Position numbers and translations under genes: made by a program. The notes under the pieces are model-generated. The model was not told the origin of the DNA and did no database searches. It worked only from the letters and a program-made list of their open reading frames with translations. Of a stretch of DNA of 64,000 nucleotides, positions 9,558 through 20,060 are shown piece after piece (the stretch's first letter is position 1; every line of letters begins with the position of its first letter). The DNA is from Pisolithus tinctorius (Eukaryota > Basidiomycota > Agaricomycetes > Boletales > Pisolithaceae): positions 744,001 through 808,000 of the forward strand of contig JANFAH010000001.1 in assembly GCA_024663395.1 (NCBI GenBank), given 5' to 3'.

Positions 9558-10481
9558 TGCAGGGAGCCGTATACTCCCTGAGGCTGGAACAGGAATCTGT
9601 CACTAAATTCCGCAGGCCTCTACAACTAACCTGTTTCGGAATTTTTCGGAATTTTTTCCCGCTTGTGTCCTCGCGTTTCCTCCCAACCCCTGTCCCCTTC
9701 GGACTCTCTACCAACCTTCAGTGTGTCGCTCAGTCATCAAAACACTGATCATTCAGTAGCCGTGCCATCGCTCAGCCACGTCACCAGTCGTCCGTGCCAC
9801 TTACCTCTAAAAAACCCCGGTTTCCCCTGTCGCCCTAAATTCCGCAAGCTGGACTTTGTGCCAGTACGCTACGCTCTGCCCTCCTGTGCCACTCAGCTCC
9901 ACCTCCCACTTGTACGCATACTCTCGTTCTGTTGGAAGATACCCCTTACCATTGTCCCATTCTTACTCTTGTCTACTACCCACCAGACTATTTCACGTGC
10001 ATCTGTATTTCGCTGACGTCTGATGTCCTTCCCTTTATTTTCCGGTCTTTTAGTTTTTCCGCCCCACCTTACTCCGACTCGTACCTACTTTCCCTGTACT
10101 ATATAATTCCGCCATAGCGTCGGAAATAGGACACCCACCTTTTGGAGTCGCTATCTAGTCTGCTGCGTCTTCAGTGTCCCCAGAGGTCTTCATGTCTCCT
10201 GTGTCCTCCAGCCCTGCACACCTAATCCCGTGTCCCTTTTGCTTCGAATTTGCTCCTCTTGACGCGAAGCGACCCCTCGGAATTTCATATACCCGTCTTG
10301 CTGTTCCTCACGCGTCTACATCTGCCCGGAATTAAATCCCACGACTCTCGCTTGAATTTCCCCACCGCTTCTAAGCCCATTCTCGACCTCTCCTTCCACA
10401 CAGTACCCCTTGGGACGATCCTAGGGAATTCCCCCTTCACCCTTCCTCTAGTCGCACGCTTCCCAGAAGTCGTGTCCCACA
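9558..10481 (+). repeat. 3' LTR
   Basis: It is 924 bp, starts TGCAGGG and ends CCCACA, colinear with the 5' LTR without net indels. It retains CpG at several sites where the 5' LTR has TpG or CpA, and the reverse at others. It is followed by ACGG. Confidence 0.93.
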
Positions 10482-10485
10482 ACGG

Positions 10486-10535
10486 AGGTCCTGTCAAAGA
10501 TATCAGCCTGATTGGATATTTCGGTTGCTTCATGG
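10486..10535. repeat. Second 50 bp repeat unit
   Basis: This matches 130-179 in the same orientation. With the target duplication removed, the two units abut, so the gypsy element split a short tandem repeat. Confidence 0.6.
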
Positions 10536-10664
10536 AGGTCCGAAAGAATTCCTTGGCATGACCGTACTAGTACTGAAATGCATTGAGACCAAACAAGGGC
10601 ACGAAAAAACTTAGCAGCCAACCATCTATTATACACCATTATACATCATACCACATCATACTCC
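10536..10664. other. Upstream region of the following gene
   Basis: No coding signal is seen. A run of tatacac/catca repeats sits just before the ATG at 10665. Confidence 0.4.
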
Positions 10665-13186
10665 ATGGAGTCCCAGTACGAATCAGACACCTGGGATCAG
10701 ACGGAAAGAGATGATGCTGATGGTGAGCGAGATATAGAACCATCAGATGTGGGGGAAAGGGAGGAAGAAACATTTGAAGTGGAAGAGTTGGAGATCCTTG
10801 GGCGCCGACGCCAGGAATGGAGGCAAGCAGGGAAGAAGAAGAAGCCTGCAGTTCTGCTATCTATATGGGAGGAGATGCAGGGATTGGACAGGAACAAAGA
10901 GTTGAGAGGGAGCAAAGTCCAGACCAAGTGCAAGGTATGCTCTAAAAGTTCTGATTCGGATGCTCACAATTCAAAGCACCCTTGTAGCTAATACAAGATT
11001 GGTTGAAAAACCCCCTCTGTTCAAAGAAGCCCCAAATTACCCTTAGATCCAGTTACAAATACTCTGTGCGGGCAGTGGTCCGCAAATTGTACCAAGAGCA
11101 AATACAGGAGAAGCTTGCAAAAATGAAAGTAGAAGAAGGCGATACCCATGGAAGCAAGCAGATCCAACAGTATCAGAATGCATTGACAGCTTTTATTCAG
11201 GACGACCTGACGGAGGAACAATTGGCTGCAGCTGAAGATATAGCGGAAAGGTGGAATGGGCGGGAAGGCCCTGCGCCAGAGACAAAAGCAAGGTGTGATT
11301 TTATGAGGTCAACTTCCCAGTCTTCAATTTATCCTGGTTCCCAGGAATGCAGCCAAGTATGGGTACAAGTATGTCTGAAACTTTGCAATGGAGATGTGGA
11401 GATATTGTGGAATGCGCATAGTGTGTATGGCTGGGTGGAAAAATGAGGAGGGAACTATACAGGCATGCACGTGAGTCCACCATATTCTCCTCTAGGCCTA
11501 GGTAAGACTCATGCAATGACAGTATGGACTTCAATAACGAAATCGCGGGTGGGATCCCCTTCAATGATGTCCACACACTGGAAGGAAGCTGGCGAGAGTA
11601 CCTTGGGGAAACATTTGAGGAACCAGGAACACTGCCCGAGCATGATGGCAAGTCAAGTCCTGAATGTGCTCGGAAAAAGACAGCGGCCAAAGCAACGAGG
11701 ATGGGCAAGGTTGACTCCATGAAATTGGTGAAAAATGCCAATGGAGAGATTTGGATAAGAGAAATCGCAGGCCTTAGCCGGGACCAACTACAAAAAATGG
11801 TTCGCGGATTTATGACTGCTCACTACCGTGAGTGGCCAGAGTATTTAGTCTCCTCAATCTCTGACGAGTGCTATCAGGATTAGCATGCGGAAATCCCTCG
11901 TCAGCAGTGCCATTCAAGAATTTCAGTCATCATCAAGCGGAAATGATAGCAGCCCGCCATCTTCCTGAAGGATTTACCTTCGACTGCGACCCAAGTCACA
12001 TGTGGACGACAACAGCTACCCAGCTGCTGTCCTTTTGGTGCAAGCGACAGGAAACCCATCCAAATGATGTGTTTGGATTTCAGAAATGGATCGATCAATC
12101 TGGCGAGCTGCAGCCACCAGTGGATAGAACTTTGGTACCCCTCCAGGTTGTGAGGCAGTGGAAATACCAAAAGACACCTGCCCCCAAATACAAAAAGAAT
12201 CCTGGAAGGAAAAATGTCAAGGGCAAGGGTAAAGTGCAGGAAGAGGGAGTGGCGGATGATAGCGCAGATGATAGCCCAGATGACAGCCCAGATGACAGTT
12301 TGGATGATCACGGCGAGGCTGAGGGGAGCGATGTTGGAACAGATGATCCCTCTGCTAAAAAGGTGCGCCATGTGTGATTTTCATGCATGACAGATCAGCA
12401 CTAATGCGATTCTGGTCTTCAGGTATCTGGCAGGAGGCAAAACCGTGCCAAGACACCATTCCCTTCTCGTTCCCACTCAAATCCCCCACCAGCTGAGCTC
12501 TCTGCACCTCCAGCCCATGCAAACACCCCGGTGCATCGTCCACGAAATAAAGCGCTAACTGACGATAATGGGAGGGAAAGCAACGGCCATGATTCTGATG
12601 ATGAAGCTGATGAAGACACTTATTTGCCCACCCTATCCAATTCAAAGAAATCAGCAACATCCCTGAATAGTGAGCTTCCCGCTGTAATTTGTATTCGCAG
12701 CAAACCCTGATCTGCACTCAGGGAGTGAGTACACAACTGAACTACAGGACCACTCAGAATACGCAGATGCAGATGGATTGGAGAGCATTCCTTTCACTGA
12801 CCTCCAACTGAGGAGGGGTCAATGAGCAGAAACAAAGGCGGAAAGCTGAAATCCGCCCTGAAGCGCACGCACAAGGCAAGTTCGGCCATGTTGAATCAGT
12901 TGTCATAGCTAACAAGTTTGCGCTGTGTGTTAAGTAGGCTCTGTCAGAATCGAGTGAGCCAGACATGAATCGACGTCGACCTGGGGCCAAATACTCGTCC
13001 AAGTCCAACAATAATGGATCTGTGACCTCCAATGCAGCATCCGTGAATGTGAAACAGCGCATCCCTGGGAGCACCTGGAAGTCACCTCGTGTCAGAAAGG
13101 CCCCTGCAAGGCCAGATGCAGATGTTCCATCTCCTGATGCAAAGAGATCACGCATGCAAACAGGCAGCAATCAGAAGTGGAAGTAG
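10665..13186 (+). pseudogene. Charged protein of a family repeated in mushroom genomes, damaged
   Basis: Exon 1 (10665-10934) and exon 2 (10988-11292) join in frame across a 53 bp GT-AG intron. Exon 2 carries a helical domain (VRKLYQEQIQEKLAKM...EDIAERWNG). Further exons encode a WRYCGMR block, MDFNNEIAGG...FMTAHYR (from about 11523), and CGNPSSAVPF...GFQKWIDQSG (from about 11886). Acidic DDSPDD repeats and a basic Ser/Pro-rich tail ending at 13186 follow. I recognise the domain order from recurrent, unnamed proteins of Agaricomycetes; no function is known to me. The WRYCGMR exon has an in-frame TGA at 11376-11378 where CGA is plausible, and I found no clean splice from exon 2 into its frame. 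So this copy is probably dead. Limits of the 3' exons are approximate. Confidence 0.55.
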
Positions 13187-13622
13187 TTGTCGAATCCCTC
13201 AAACATTCAGAGCAGAAACCTTTTTTGGAACTCGTGTACGGTCTATAAAGGGCTTAGCCTAGTTTTACACATTAGAATACAAGTGTATGGAATGTACGGT
13301 AGCTCATGGCACCATGGTGGTTGTGAGAGGCATCTTTGATATCGGAGAGAGGGATAGTTAAGCGGGATGATTGAGCGGGACAATTGAGCGGAGAGCTGAG
13401 CAGGACAGGTCTACGTATTGGCCATGTGGAAGCGACTGGTAGCTATCTATGTAGGGAGATATTGCTGCTCATCTCCCATGTATTGCTGTTACCCAAAATT
13501 TGGCTCTGTCCGCCATTGTCCAACCTTGCTTCCCATGGTGTGAATGATATTCTTGCCATTGTTCCTACAAGTTTAAATCTTGATTGATCATCGAGCTATC
13601 AGCGAACCCATCATCATCGAAT
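13187..13622. other. Intergenic region
   Basis: No gene is supported. Direct short repeats of the type tgagcggga/ttgagcgg occur around 13360-13400, upstream of the next ATG. Confidence 0.4.
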
Positions 13623-15662
13623 ATGTCCACCGAACAGTCCCGCCAAGTTCGTTTCCGTCGTCAAGGTGAGGTTGTCTTCATTGTTGGATCCAGTGACCTA
13701 AGCCATCCACAGCTAATGTAAGACCAATCGAGCCAAGGCAATCTAGCTCCCGCGTGAAGCAGTCCAAAAATCTGGAGGAGAGGCTAGTACGACTGCATGA
13801 GTTGCAAGAGCCAACCCTGCCACCAATTGTCTCAAGTGGAAGGGCGGATATGGCAGGGTCAAACATCAATATCGTGGCCAGTGAGTGAACATGATTTCTC
13901 TCCAAGCACAAAAACAAAGTTCTTTCAATATAGATTCATCTGAAAGTTTTCTGGCTCAGTTCCTGCAGGAAAGGGAGCCAACCGCTCTGGCAGAGGTTGG
14001 AATCGCAGCCGGTGAGTTGGCACGATTGCCCTTCAAGCTAACGAAAAAACTAATTTTCTAGTAATGGATCCACACGAAAACTTGATGAATCGGTTCCTGA
14101 ATGAACGGGAACCAACTGCTCCCCCAGCAGATGGTATGAACATGGATCTACTCGAGCAATTGCTGAATGCACGGGAACCATTGGCACTGCCAGTCATGGA
14201 CGAGACATTAAACAGGATGGACGGGTCTTCAACACCTGCACAAGACGTTACTATGCAGGCCGATTTTCTGGCAGACTTGCAGAATGTGCAGGAACCGTCT
14301 CCTCTGCCCATCACCTGCAAATCATCAAATCTGAGGGACCAATCTCCTCGACCTGATTCTCCAACTAACCTGCTTGCTCAATTGCAGGATATGAGGGAAC
14401 CAACACCTCCCCCACGCATTTCAAATGTACCCATCGAATCTTTTGACTTGGCAGCGGATGAGGACAATGGCGCAAACCATTTGACTTTTGGCATGCCCGA
14501 ACAATCAGAGATGAGGGATCTCTTCGAAGAAATATGCAACGGTGAGTATATTTGGTTCTATTCATGTGATCAGGGATATCCATCGGTTATGTAGGTGAAC
14601 TTCCATCCGAACACCAATCTCTTCAAATGGAACAATGGGGATTGGCACCTGTTCTGCGTTGCGATCAGGGTATGGGCATGAGCTTAATCTGAAACACCGT
14701 TGACGTTGATAATTTTAGTCCTGCGTGCCTTACATGCCGTGGTATCTCGCTACTGCGGAAACACCGCTCCCAGCGACACACCGTTCGATCCCACCCTTGA
14801 TAGGCACCTCGTGCATGCTGCGAATGCCATTGCGAGAGAACTGGGCACAGCTGCAAGGGACCAGTATGGTGCAGCATCTCAGGGCCTTCGACTCGTCAAT
14901 ATGCTCGATTTGATGGAAGTCGTTCGTTATCTGCATTCCGCCTTTGAAAATTGTCTGGAGCCATTCATCGCCAGCCAATCACACCCATCTCGCCAGTCTG
15001 TGGTAGAGATGGGTATCATCTACTTGGCGTGCTGGATCGAGATGGCCTCTGTACATTTGAAGCAGACTGCCAATATCGTGGGATGGCCCGTGCATTGGTT
15101 TGCAAACCTAGCAATGGACTTGGTAGGTTTTACATCAATTTTTCACAATGTGGGATTGATACATAATTCCTTCAGAATCAGCTTAATAGCTTGATTCTGG
15201 TGACAGTGTTGCATGCCAGTTATACTCCTCCCCTCCCAGCGTGCTACCATGTGTACCTCAGACACCAAGATGATGAGGTTAGCTTCCACGAGCAAATGCA
15301 GCTAATTCCCCTTAGCGCATTTTGCCTAATCGACAATATCAGCGCCATCGTCCCACATTGGACCCCACACACAGATGATCCCAATTCCGGCTTTGCATTC
15401 CCTTGGTGGCTATATCGCTCTGAGGAATACACAGCGGATTCCCAAAGATTGCAAGGCAAAGGATTGTTTTCCGTGGCCTGGGATTTTTTTAAGGTATGCC
15501 ACTTATTCTCGTCGCTGCAAATAGTTGATGATGGCCCAGGGCTTATGGCCATTGCCTGAGGCGCCAATCGCAGACCGTCTCGATGGCCATATTGAGGAGC
15601 AGGCAAACTACTGCATCGAAAATATTCGGAAATATGCCGATGTTGTCAACGGTCGGGGTTGA
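13623..15662 (+). CDS. Unknown protein with repeated REP modules and a helical C-terminal domain
   Basis: The ATG at 13623 opens a short basic exon (MSTEQSRQVRFRRQ), then a GT-AG intron. The N-terminal half is built of five or six copies of a module of about 25-35 residues with the core L..LL...REP...P, several encoded by separate small exons (13720-14540). A larger domain follows (about 14720-15125: LHAVVSRYCG...MEVVRYLHSAFENCLEP...). It is spliced to NQLNSLILVTVLHASY..., then GLFSVAWDFFK, and by a clean last intron to GLWPLPEAP... ending at the stop 15660-15662. Introns keep frame where checked. I do not recognise the family. It lies between the charged gene and the dioxygenase, same strand as the former. 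Confidence 0.6.
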
Positions 15663-16067
15663 CAAATCGACCATTTCTACGCTAGGTGGTGGGCATTGCA
15701 CGGGTTGTTGGGCATGCCGCTTCAATAGTTGACGTGTTTTTGACTGTGGAGTTGGTTGTATATACATTGCTGTAAATGTTGATCATTTATGAGATGCCGC
15801 CCATTCGCATGATGTCTGAACCCCCGCCCATCTGCATGATGTCTCACAATCTGCCCATCTGCATGATGGCCTGAGTAGTTTTACTTTTGTTGCAGTTTAT
15901 GATGCAAACCCTTTAGCCCTGAGTACCCGCCCAATCTATGATGTCTAAGCACCCACCCATTTGCAAAATCTTGGCAACACCGCCCGTCCAAAGTTTGAGA
16001 GCCAGCATATCCTAATAAAATACGAGGTCCACATCGCCTACTAAATCTTACATTAAATTTTGCAGCT
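15663..16067. other. Intergenic region with short tandem repeats
   Basis: The 3' ends of the flanking convergent genes meet here. Near 15790-15870 a unit of about 29 bp containing cgcccatctgcatgatgtct repeats about three times imperfectly, with a weaker copy near 15930-15960. Confidence 0.5.
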
Positions 16068-16965
16068 TCAAATCAACAGTTCTCCAGTTGCAACTGGTCT
16101 AGGTAGTAGGTCGTCCATCTGCGGTGATTGACACATGGGAACGTGCACCGACTGATGTACGTTGGCACGCATGTAGTACGCCAGGCATGCTCTGTCACCG
16201 TCTACAGCTCCCACCCCATGCTCCAATGCTGAACCTGAAAATGCAATGATGGTCCCTGGGTTGTAGCGCAGCCGCAGATCCAGCATTGGAATGACAAAGT
16301 CCAAGGGTGGGTAGTCGCCCACGGTTACCAGCATGTCATACCATGGATCCCATCCATTGATATCCCTGTGGTAACAAGTTGCCCAATTCACCATCACAGA
16401 CATGCTGCTATACGTGGAGCTCATATCCGAATCTGCCCGCTGTTCCGCCTGTTTGCCAAGGTGGATCAACGCTTCCCTGCCATCTGCATACATTCGCAGG
16501 TGGATGACATGCAGGATCGCAGATAACAGGGCATTGGTGTCGGACATTTGGTCAACCCATTCCCTTGTAGAAGTGTTTTCTGTCCTGGATTTGAGCAGCC
16601 GTGAAGCTTCCGGAAAGCCATTTTGGGGCTTCAAGACGGATGAGCACTTTATTTACAAGGTGAGCAATGATCACTCACCCCACGACCCTGTTGAAACCAT
16701 GCGGGTGACAGGTTGATGGCGCCTTTCAACTTGGCATTATCGCGGAAATATGACTTGTCCGTCCGCCATGCCTGTGGGGAAGCCTTTATGCTCTCCTGCA
16801 GTGGTTCCCTCAGAAGATGAAGGCGGTTCCATACGTCGGCCTGCCCATTACACTAAGTCAGTAGAATATGAGATTCTGCATTTCACGTGTCTTGCGTAGT
16901 ATTCATGCTTGGGGTGGATGAGGTCGGAATTGTATAGCGGGTGAGCCACTTGCAGCTTGTTGGAA
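16068..16965 (-). pseudogene. TET/JBP-like 2-oxoglutarate Fe(II) dioxygenase, 5'-truncated
   Basis: The main exon (16634-16068) encodes the double-stranded beta-helix core. Iron ligands are H-R-D (His at 16370-16368, HRDING) and a distal His in SALEHGV, and the 2OG-binding Arg is in CLAYYMRANVH. The spacing, and the YNPGTIIAFSG segment between, match the fungal TET/JBP family thought to oxidise 5-methylcytosine. Upstream exons read ADVWNRLHLLREPLQ... (about 16852-16686) and LQVAHPLYNSDLIHPKHEYYARH (to about 16965). They are joined by a 46 bp GT-AG intron and by a very short or damaged one near 16655-16685. No start or further N-terminal exon is found before the minisatellite. The core looks intact, but the gene is probably truncated. 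Confidence 0.6.
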
Positions 16966-17019
16966 AATTACGGCATTTCGGGACGCTTGCCTCAATATTT
17001 TACTGTGATCCAATCAATA
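16966..17019. other. Junction between dioxygenase and minisatellite
   Basis: The reading frame of the first visible dioxygenase exon closes here at a TAA, and the first minisatellite-like words follow within about 60 bases. Confidence 0.4.
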
Positions 17020-18870
17020 TGTTGTGACGCTATATGTGCTATTGGTGTTGGACCCGTCTTATGTTGTGACAGGGATGGATCTTACTAGACGGACCTGTCC
17101 TTGTTTTATGGCGATATAAAAGATATTACTGAAGGGCCGTCCATACGTTATGACCATATAAATAATACTGCTGAAGGGCCTGTCCTTATGTTGTGACCAA
17201 TGGGCCCATCTTTATGTTGTGACAGGCATGCATGTTGCTATTGACAAGCCTGTCCATGTGTTGTGACCTTGTAATTGATATTACTGACGGGCCCATCCTT
17301 ATGTTGCGACAGGGGCGTATCTTACTAGATGGGCCTGTCTATGTGTTTTGACATTGTAAATGATATTATTGACGGGCCCGTCTTTATGTTGCGACAGGCA
17401 TACGTGTTGCTATTGATGGGCCCATCCATGTGTTGTGACCGCGTAATTGATATTATTGACGGGCCCGTCTTTATGTTGCGACAGGCATACGTGTTGCTAT
17501 TGACGGGCCCATCCATGTGTTGTGATCGCATAATTGATATTACTGACAGGCCCGTCTATGTGTTGTGACACTGTAAATGATATTACTGACGGGCCCGTCC
17601 TTATGTTGCGACAGGGGCATATCTTACTAGATGGGCACATCTATGTGTTGTGACATTGTAAATGATATTATTGACGGGCCCATCTTTATGTTGCGACAGG
17701 CATACGTGTTGCTATTGACGGGCCCGTCTATGTGTTGTGACACTGTAAATGATATTACTGACAGGCCCGTCCTTATGTTGCGACAGGCATACGTGTCACT
17801 ATTGACAGGCCCGTCCATGTGTTGTGACCGTGTAATTGATATTACTGACGGGCCCATCCTTATGTTGCAACAGGGGCGTATCTTACTAGATGGGCCCATC
17901 CATGTGCTGTGACCGTGTAATTGATATTACTGACGGGCCCGTCCTTATGTTGTGACAGGGGCGTATCTTACTAGACGGGCCTGTCTATGTGTTGTGACAC
18001 TGTAAATGATATTGCTGACGGGCCCGTCTTTATGTTGCGACAGGCATATGTGTTGCTATTGATGGGCCCGTCCATGTGCTGTGACCGTGTAATTGACCTT
18101 GCTGAAAGGCCCGTCTTTATGTTGTGACACGGGTGCATCTTACTAGACGGGCCCATCCATGTGTTGTGACCCTGTAAATGATATATATTGAAGGGCCTGT
18201 CTTTATGTTGCGACAGGTACATCTTACTATGGACGGGCCCGCCCATGTGTTGTGATGGTATAAATGGTATTACGGAAGGGCCCATCCATATGTTGTGACG
18301 CTATAAATCACATTACTGATGGGCCCATCTTTATGTTGCGGCAGTGGTGCATCTTACTAGACGGGCCCATCTATGTGTTGTGACGCTGTCAATGATATTA
18401 CTGATGGGCCCGTCCTTATATTGCGACAGGCGTACATCTTGCTATGGACGGGCCCGTCTATATGTTGTGACAGGGGTATATTATCCCAAAGATGGGCCCT
18501 TTCATATGTTGCCAACTCTGTAATCTATCATAGAGGGGCCCCTCTTTATGTTGTGACCCTATAAAGCATATGATGGGTGGGCCCGTCCATATGTTGTGAC
18601 CTTCTTCATGATACAATAGGCGGGCCTGTCCATGTCTTACAGTAGCTCAGCATACTTACTTGGTCATGGGCCCGTCTATATGTTACAGCATCCTTACCCT
18701 CCACAGGCCCTCCCATATGTTGTGGAATTGCACTTACGGGCCCGTACACATGTTGCTCTCACTATAGGCCCTCAGGCCTGTCCATGTGTCATGGCTAATC
18801 TATTTAGACAGGCCCATCGCGGGGTCTATATGTATAAGTGTTGGCATTTTGGCACGCAGGCTACCTATAT
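17020..18870. repeat. Minisatellite, about 43 bp units in 87 bp higher-order pairs
   Basis: About 40 degenerate units each start near GGGCCC and contain atgttgtgac or atgttgcgac. In the best part (17330-18060) two unit types alternate with a period of 87 bp. Because 87 is a multiple of three, both strands stay open for up to about 100 codons, but these frames just repeat a 29-residue word. Units decay toward 18600-18870. Many unit differences are GGGCCCG/GGGCCCA or ACGGGCCC/ATGGGCCC, i.e. CpG transitions. Confidence 0.9.
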
Positions 18871-19371
18871 GTTGTGACTAAATGGACTACATGGGGTCCC
18901 GGCACCTGTCTGCCCAAGCAACACGATATATTTCCGATATTTCTGCTTCAAACTGCAAACTCTGTAAGTGAAAACAGAAAAATAAAGGGGGGAGGGGACG
19001 GGAGAAACGTACACATCACGACGACTTCGAATCGGACCAGTGAATATACCCGGGTTGTCCTGAGCGAGGGCATGGATCTTGACAGACTCATCGCCGGCTG
19101 AAAAAATTACCTTTGCAATCTCCACATATATGTCGTTCTTCCCATGGCACAACTGCTGCTTACTTCTACCTTCCTCCCAAGCATCCTGTGTAGAATTGGA
19201 AAAGAGCTTCTTGCGAGCTGCTTCGTGAGTTTTACACCATTCGATAAGGCGATCGGTTCGCGCAGCGTGCACCTTTTCCCACTGAATCCGAATATTTGGC
19301 TGCTTCACGACGGATTTGGCGGATTGCAATGATGGGAGACCAGGGGAGCCTGGCCCGGTTGCTGAGGCCAT
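18865..19371 (-). CDS. Myb/SANT-like DNA-binding protein fragment
   Basis: The N-terminal exon runs from ATG 19371 and encodes a basic tryptophan/helix pattern: WEKVHAARTDRLIEWCKTH, then LFSNSTQDAWEEGRSKQ...KNDIYVEIAKVIF. After a short intron (around 19005-18955) the frame continues as SLKQKYRKYIVLLGQTGAG and stops near 18865. This order (tryptophan/helix domain, then YRKY..LGQTGAG) is typical of Myb/SANT-like proteins found beside mobile elements in mushrooms. The C-terminus ends at the minisatellite edge, so it may be truncated. DNA binding is inferred from family resemblance. Confidence 0.5.
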   Translation of the reverse strand: MASATGPGSPGLPSLQSAKSVVKQPNIRIQWEKVHAARTDRLIEWCKTHEAARKKLFSNSTQDAWEEGRSKQQLCHGKNDIYVEIAKVIFSAGDESVKIHALAQDNPGIFTGPIRSRRDVYVSPVPSPLYFSVFTYRVCSLKQKYRKYIVLLGQTGAGTPCSPFSHNI

Positions 19372-19929
19372 CGCTACATCAAGTAAGAGTGAGAAGTGAG
19401 TGGTTCACTTACGAAACTCGGCCGAAGTTCAATCGGAGTTTCAATCTCCGGGTTCTCAGCCAGATACCCACCGAAAAACACGCGAGAAACACGCGAGAAA
19501 CACGCGAACCTCCTCAGACTTTGAGCGGCCCTAATAATTAAATATCGTTTTCGTGCGAGTGGCTGTGTAGCCGCGCGCCTCGTTTTTCCTTTCCTCCATC
19601 ATCGTCAGAACCCAGCCCACAGCATGGGCTTCTCAGCGTTCAGTTTTCACCCACCCACCACACCGCTGAAATTCTCCAGACCCGAACCCTTACGAATTTC
19701 TCCTCGCTCGACTCGCATCAAGCTGCTGTGCCGGGACGGTGGTCCTCAGAAGACAGACACCATCCAGCGCGAGGGGTCCCACCCGCCCCCGCAGCTGACG
19801 CTCGTCTCAGATCACCTCTCTTCACGGCTGGAAGGCGCTCCGCACCTTCGCCCACCCCCGCTTACATGTACCTTACAGTTACCAGTATCAGTCCATCTCT
19901 CCAAGCGTGTACTGCTACGATACGCGAAG
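19372..19929. other. Spacer before the tandem array
   Basis: There is no confident gene. A triple direct repeat of acacgcgagaa lies at about 19479-19506. A plus-strand frame opens at ATG 19624 (Pro/Ser-rich, no recognised domain) and runs into the array unit; it is probably chance or decayed. Confidence 0.35.
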
Positions 19930-20060
19930 ACTGCTTATGATAAATATATCGACTGGACGCTCGACCTGAGAAAACACAGAAATCACCCACTGCGGAAGGC
20001 AAGGTTGTCGCCAATACGTGTCATGTCTCGCTAGCATCGGAAATTAACATCGCAGCCAGG

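Larger units (their letters stand above)
180..10481 (+). mobile_element. Complete Ty3/gypsy LTR retrotransposon with an antisense gene
   Basis: The element is 10.3 kb long. Two 924 bp LTRs start TG and end CA and are flanked by a 4 bp ACGG duplication (176-179 and 10482-10485). The order is LTR, primer-binding site, gag-protease, RT-RNaseH-integrase, antisense Zn-cluster gene, 3' LTR. RT and RNase H lie before integrase, which is the Ty3/gypsy order. I see no chromodomain after the integrase. Both long reading frames are uninterrupted, so the element could still be coding-competent. The LTRs are about 98% identical by eye. The heptamer AATTCCG or its complement recurs about 45 times in LTRs, leader, coding and antisense regions. 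Confidence 0.95.

Noticed and set aside
17329..18285. Repeat proteins on both strands of the minisatellite
   Set aside because: The open frames follow from an 87 bp period divisible by three. Both strands are equally open and residues just repeat, so coding is not supported.
17020..18870. CRISPR-like array
   Set aside because: Units are degenerate throughout with no unique spacers, and the window is eukaryotic. It is a minisatellite.
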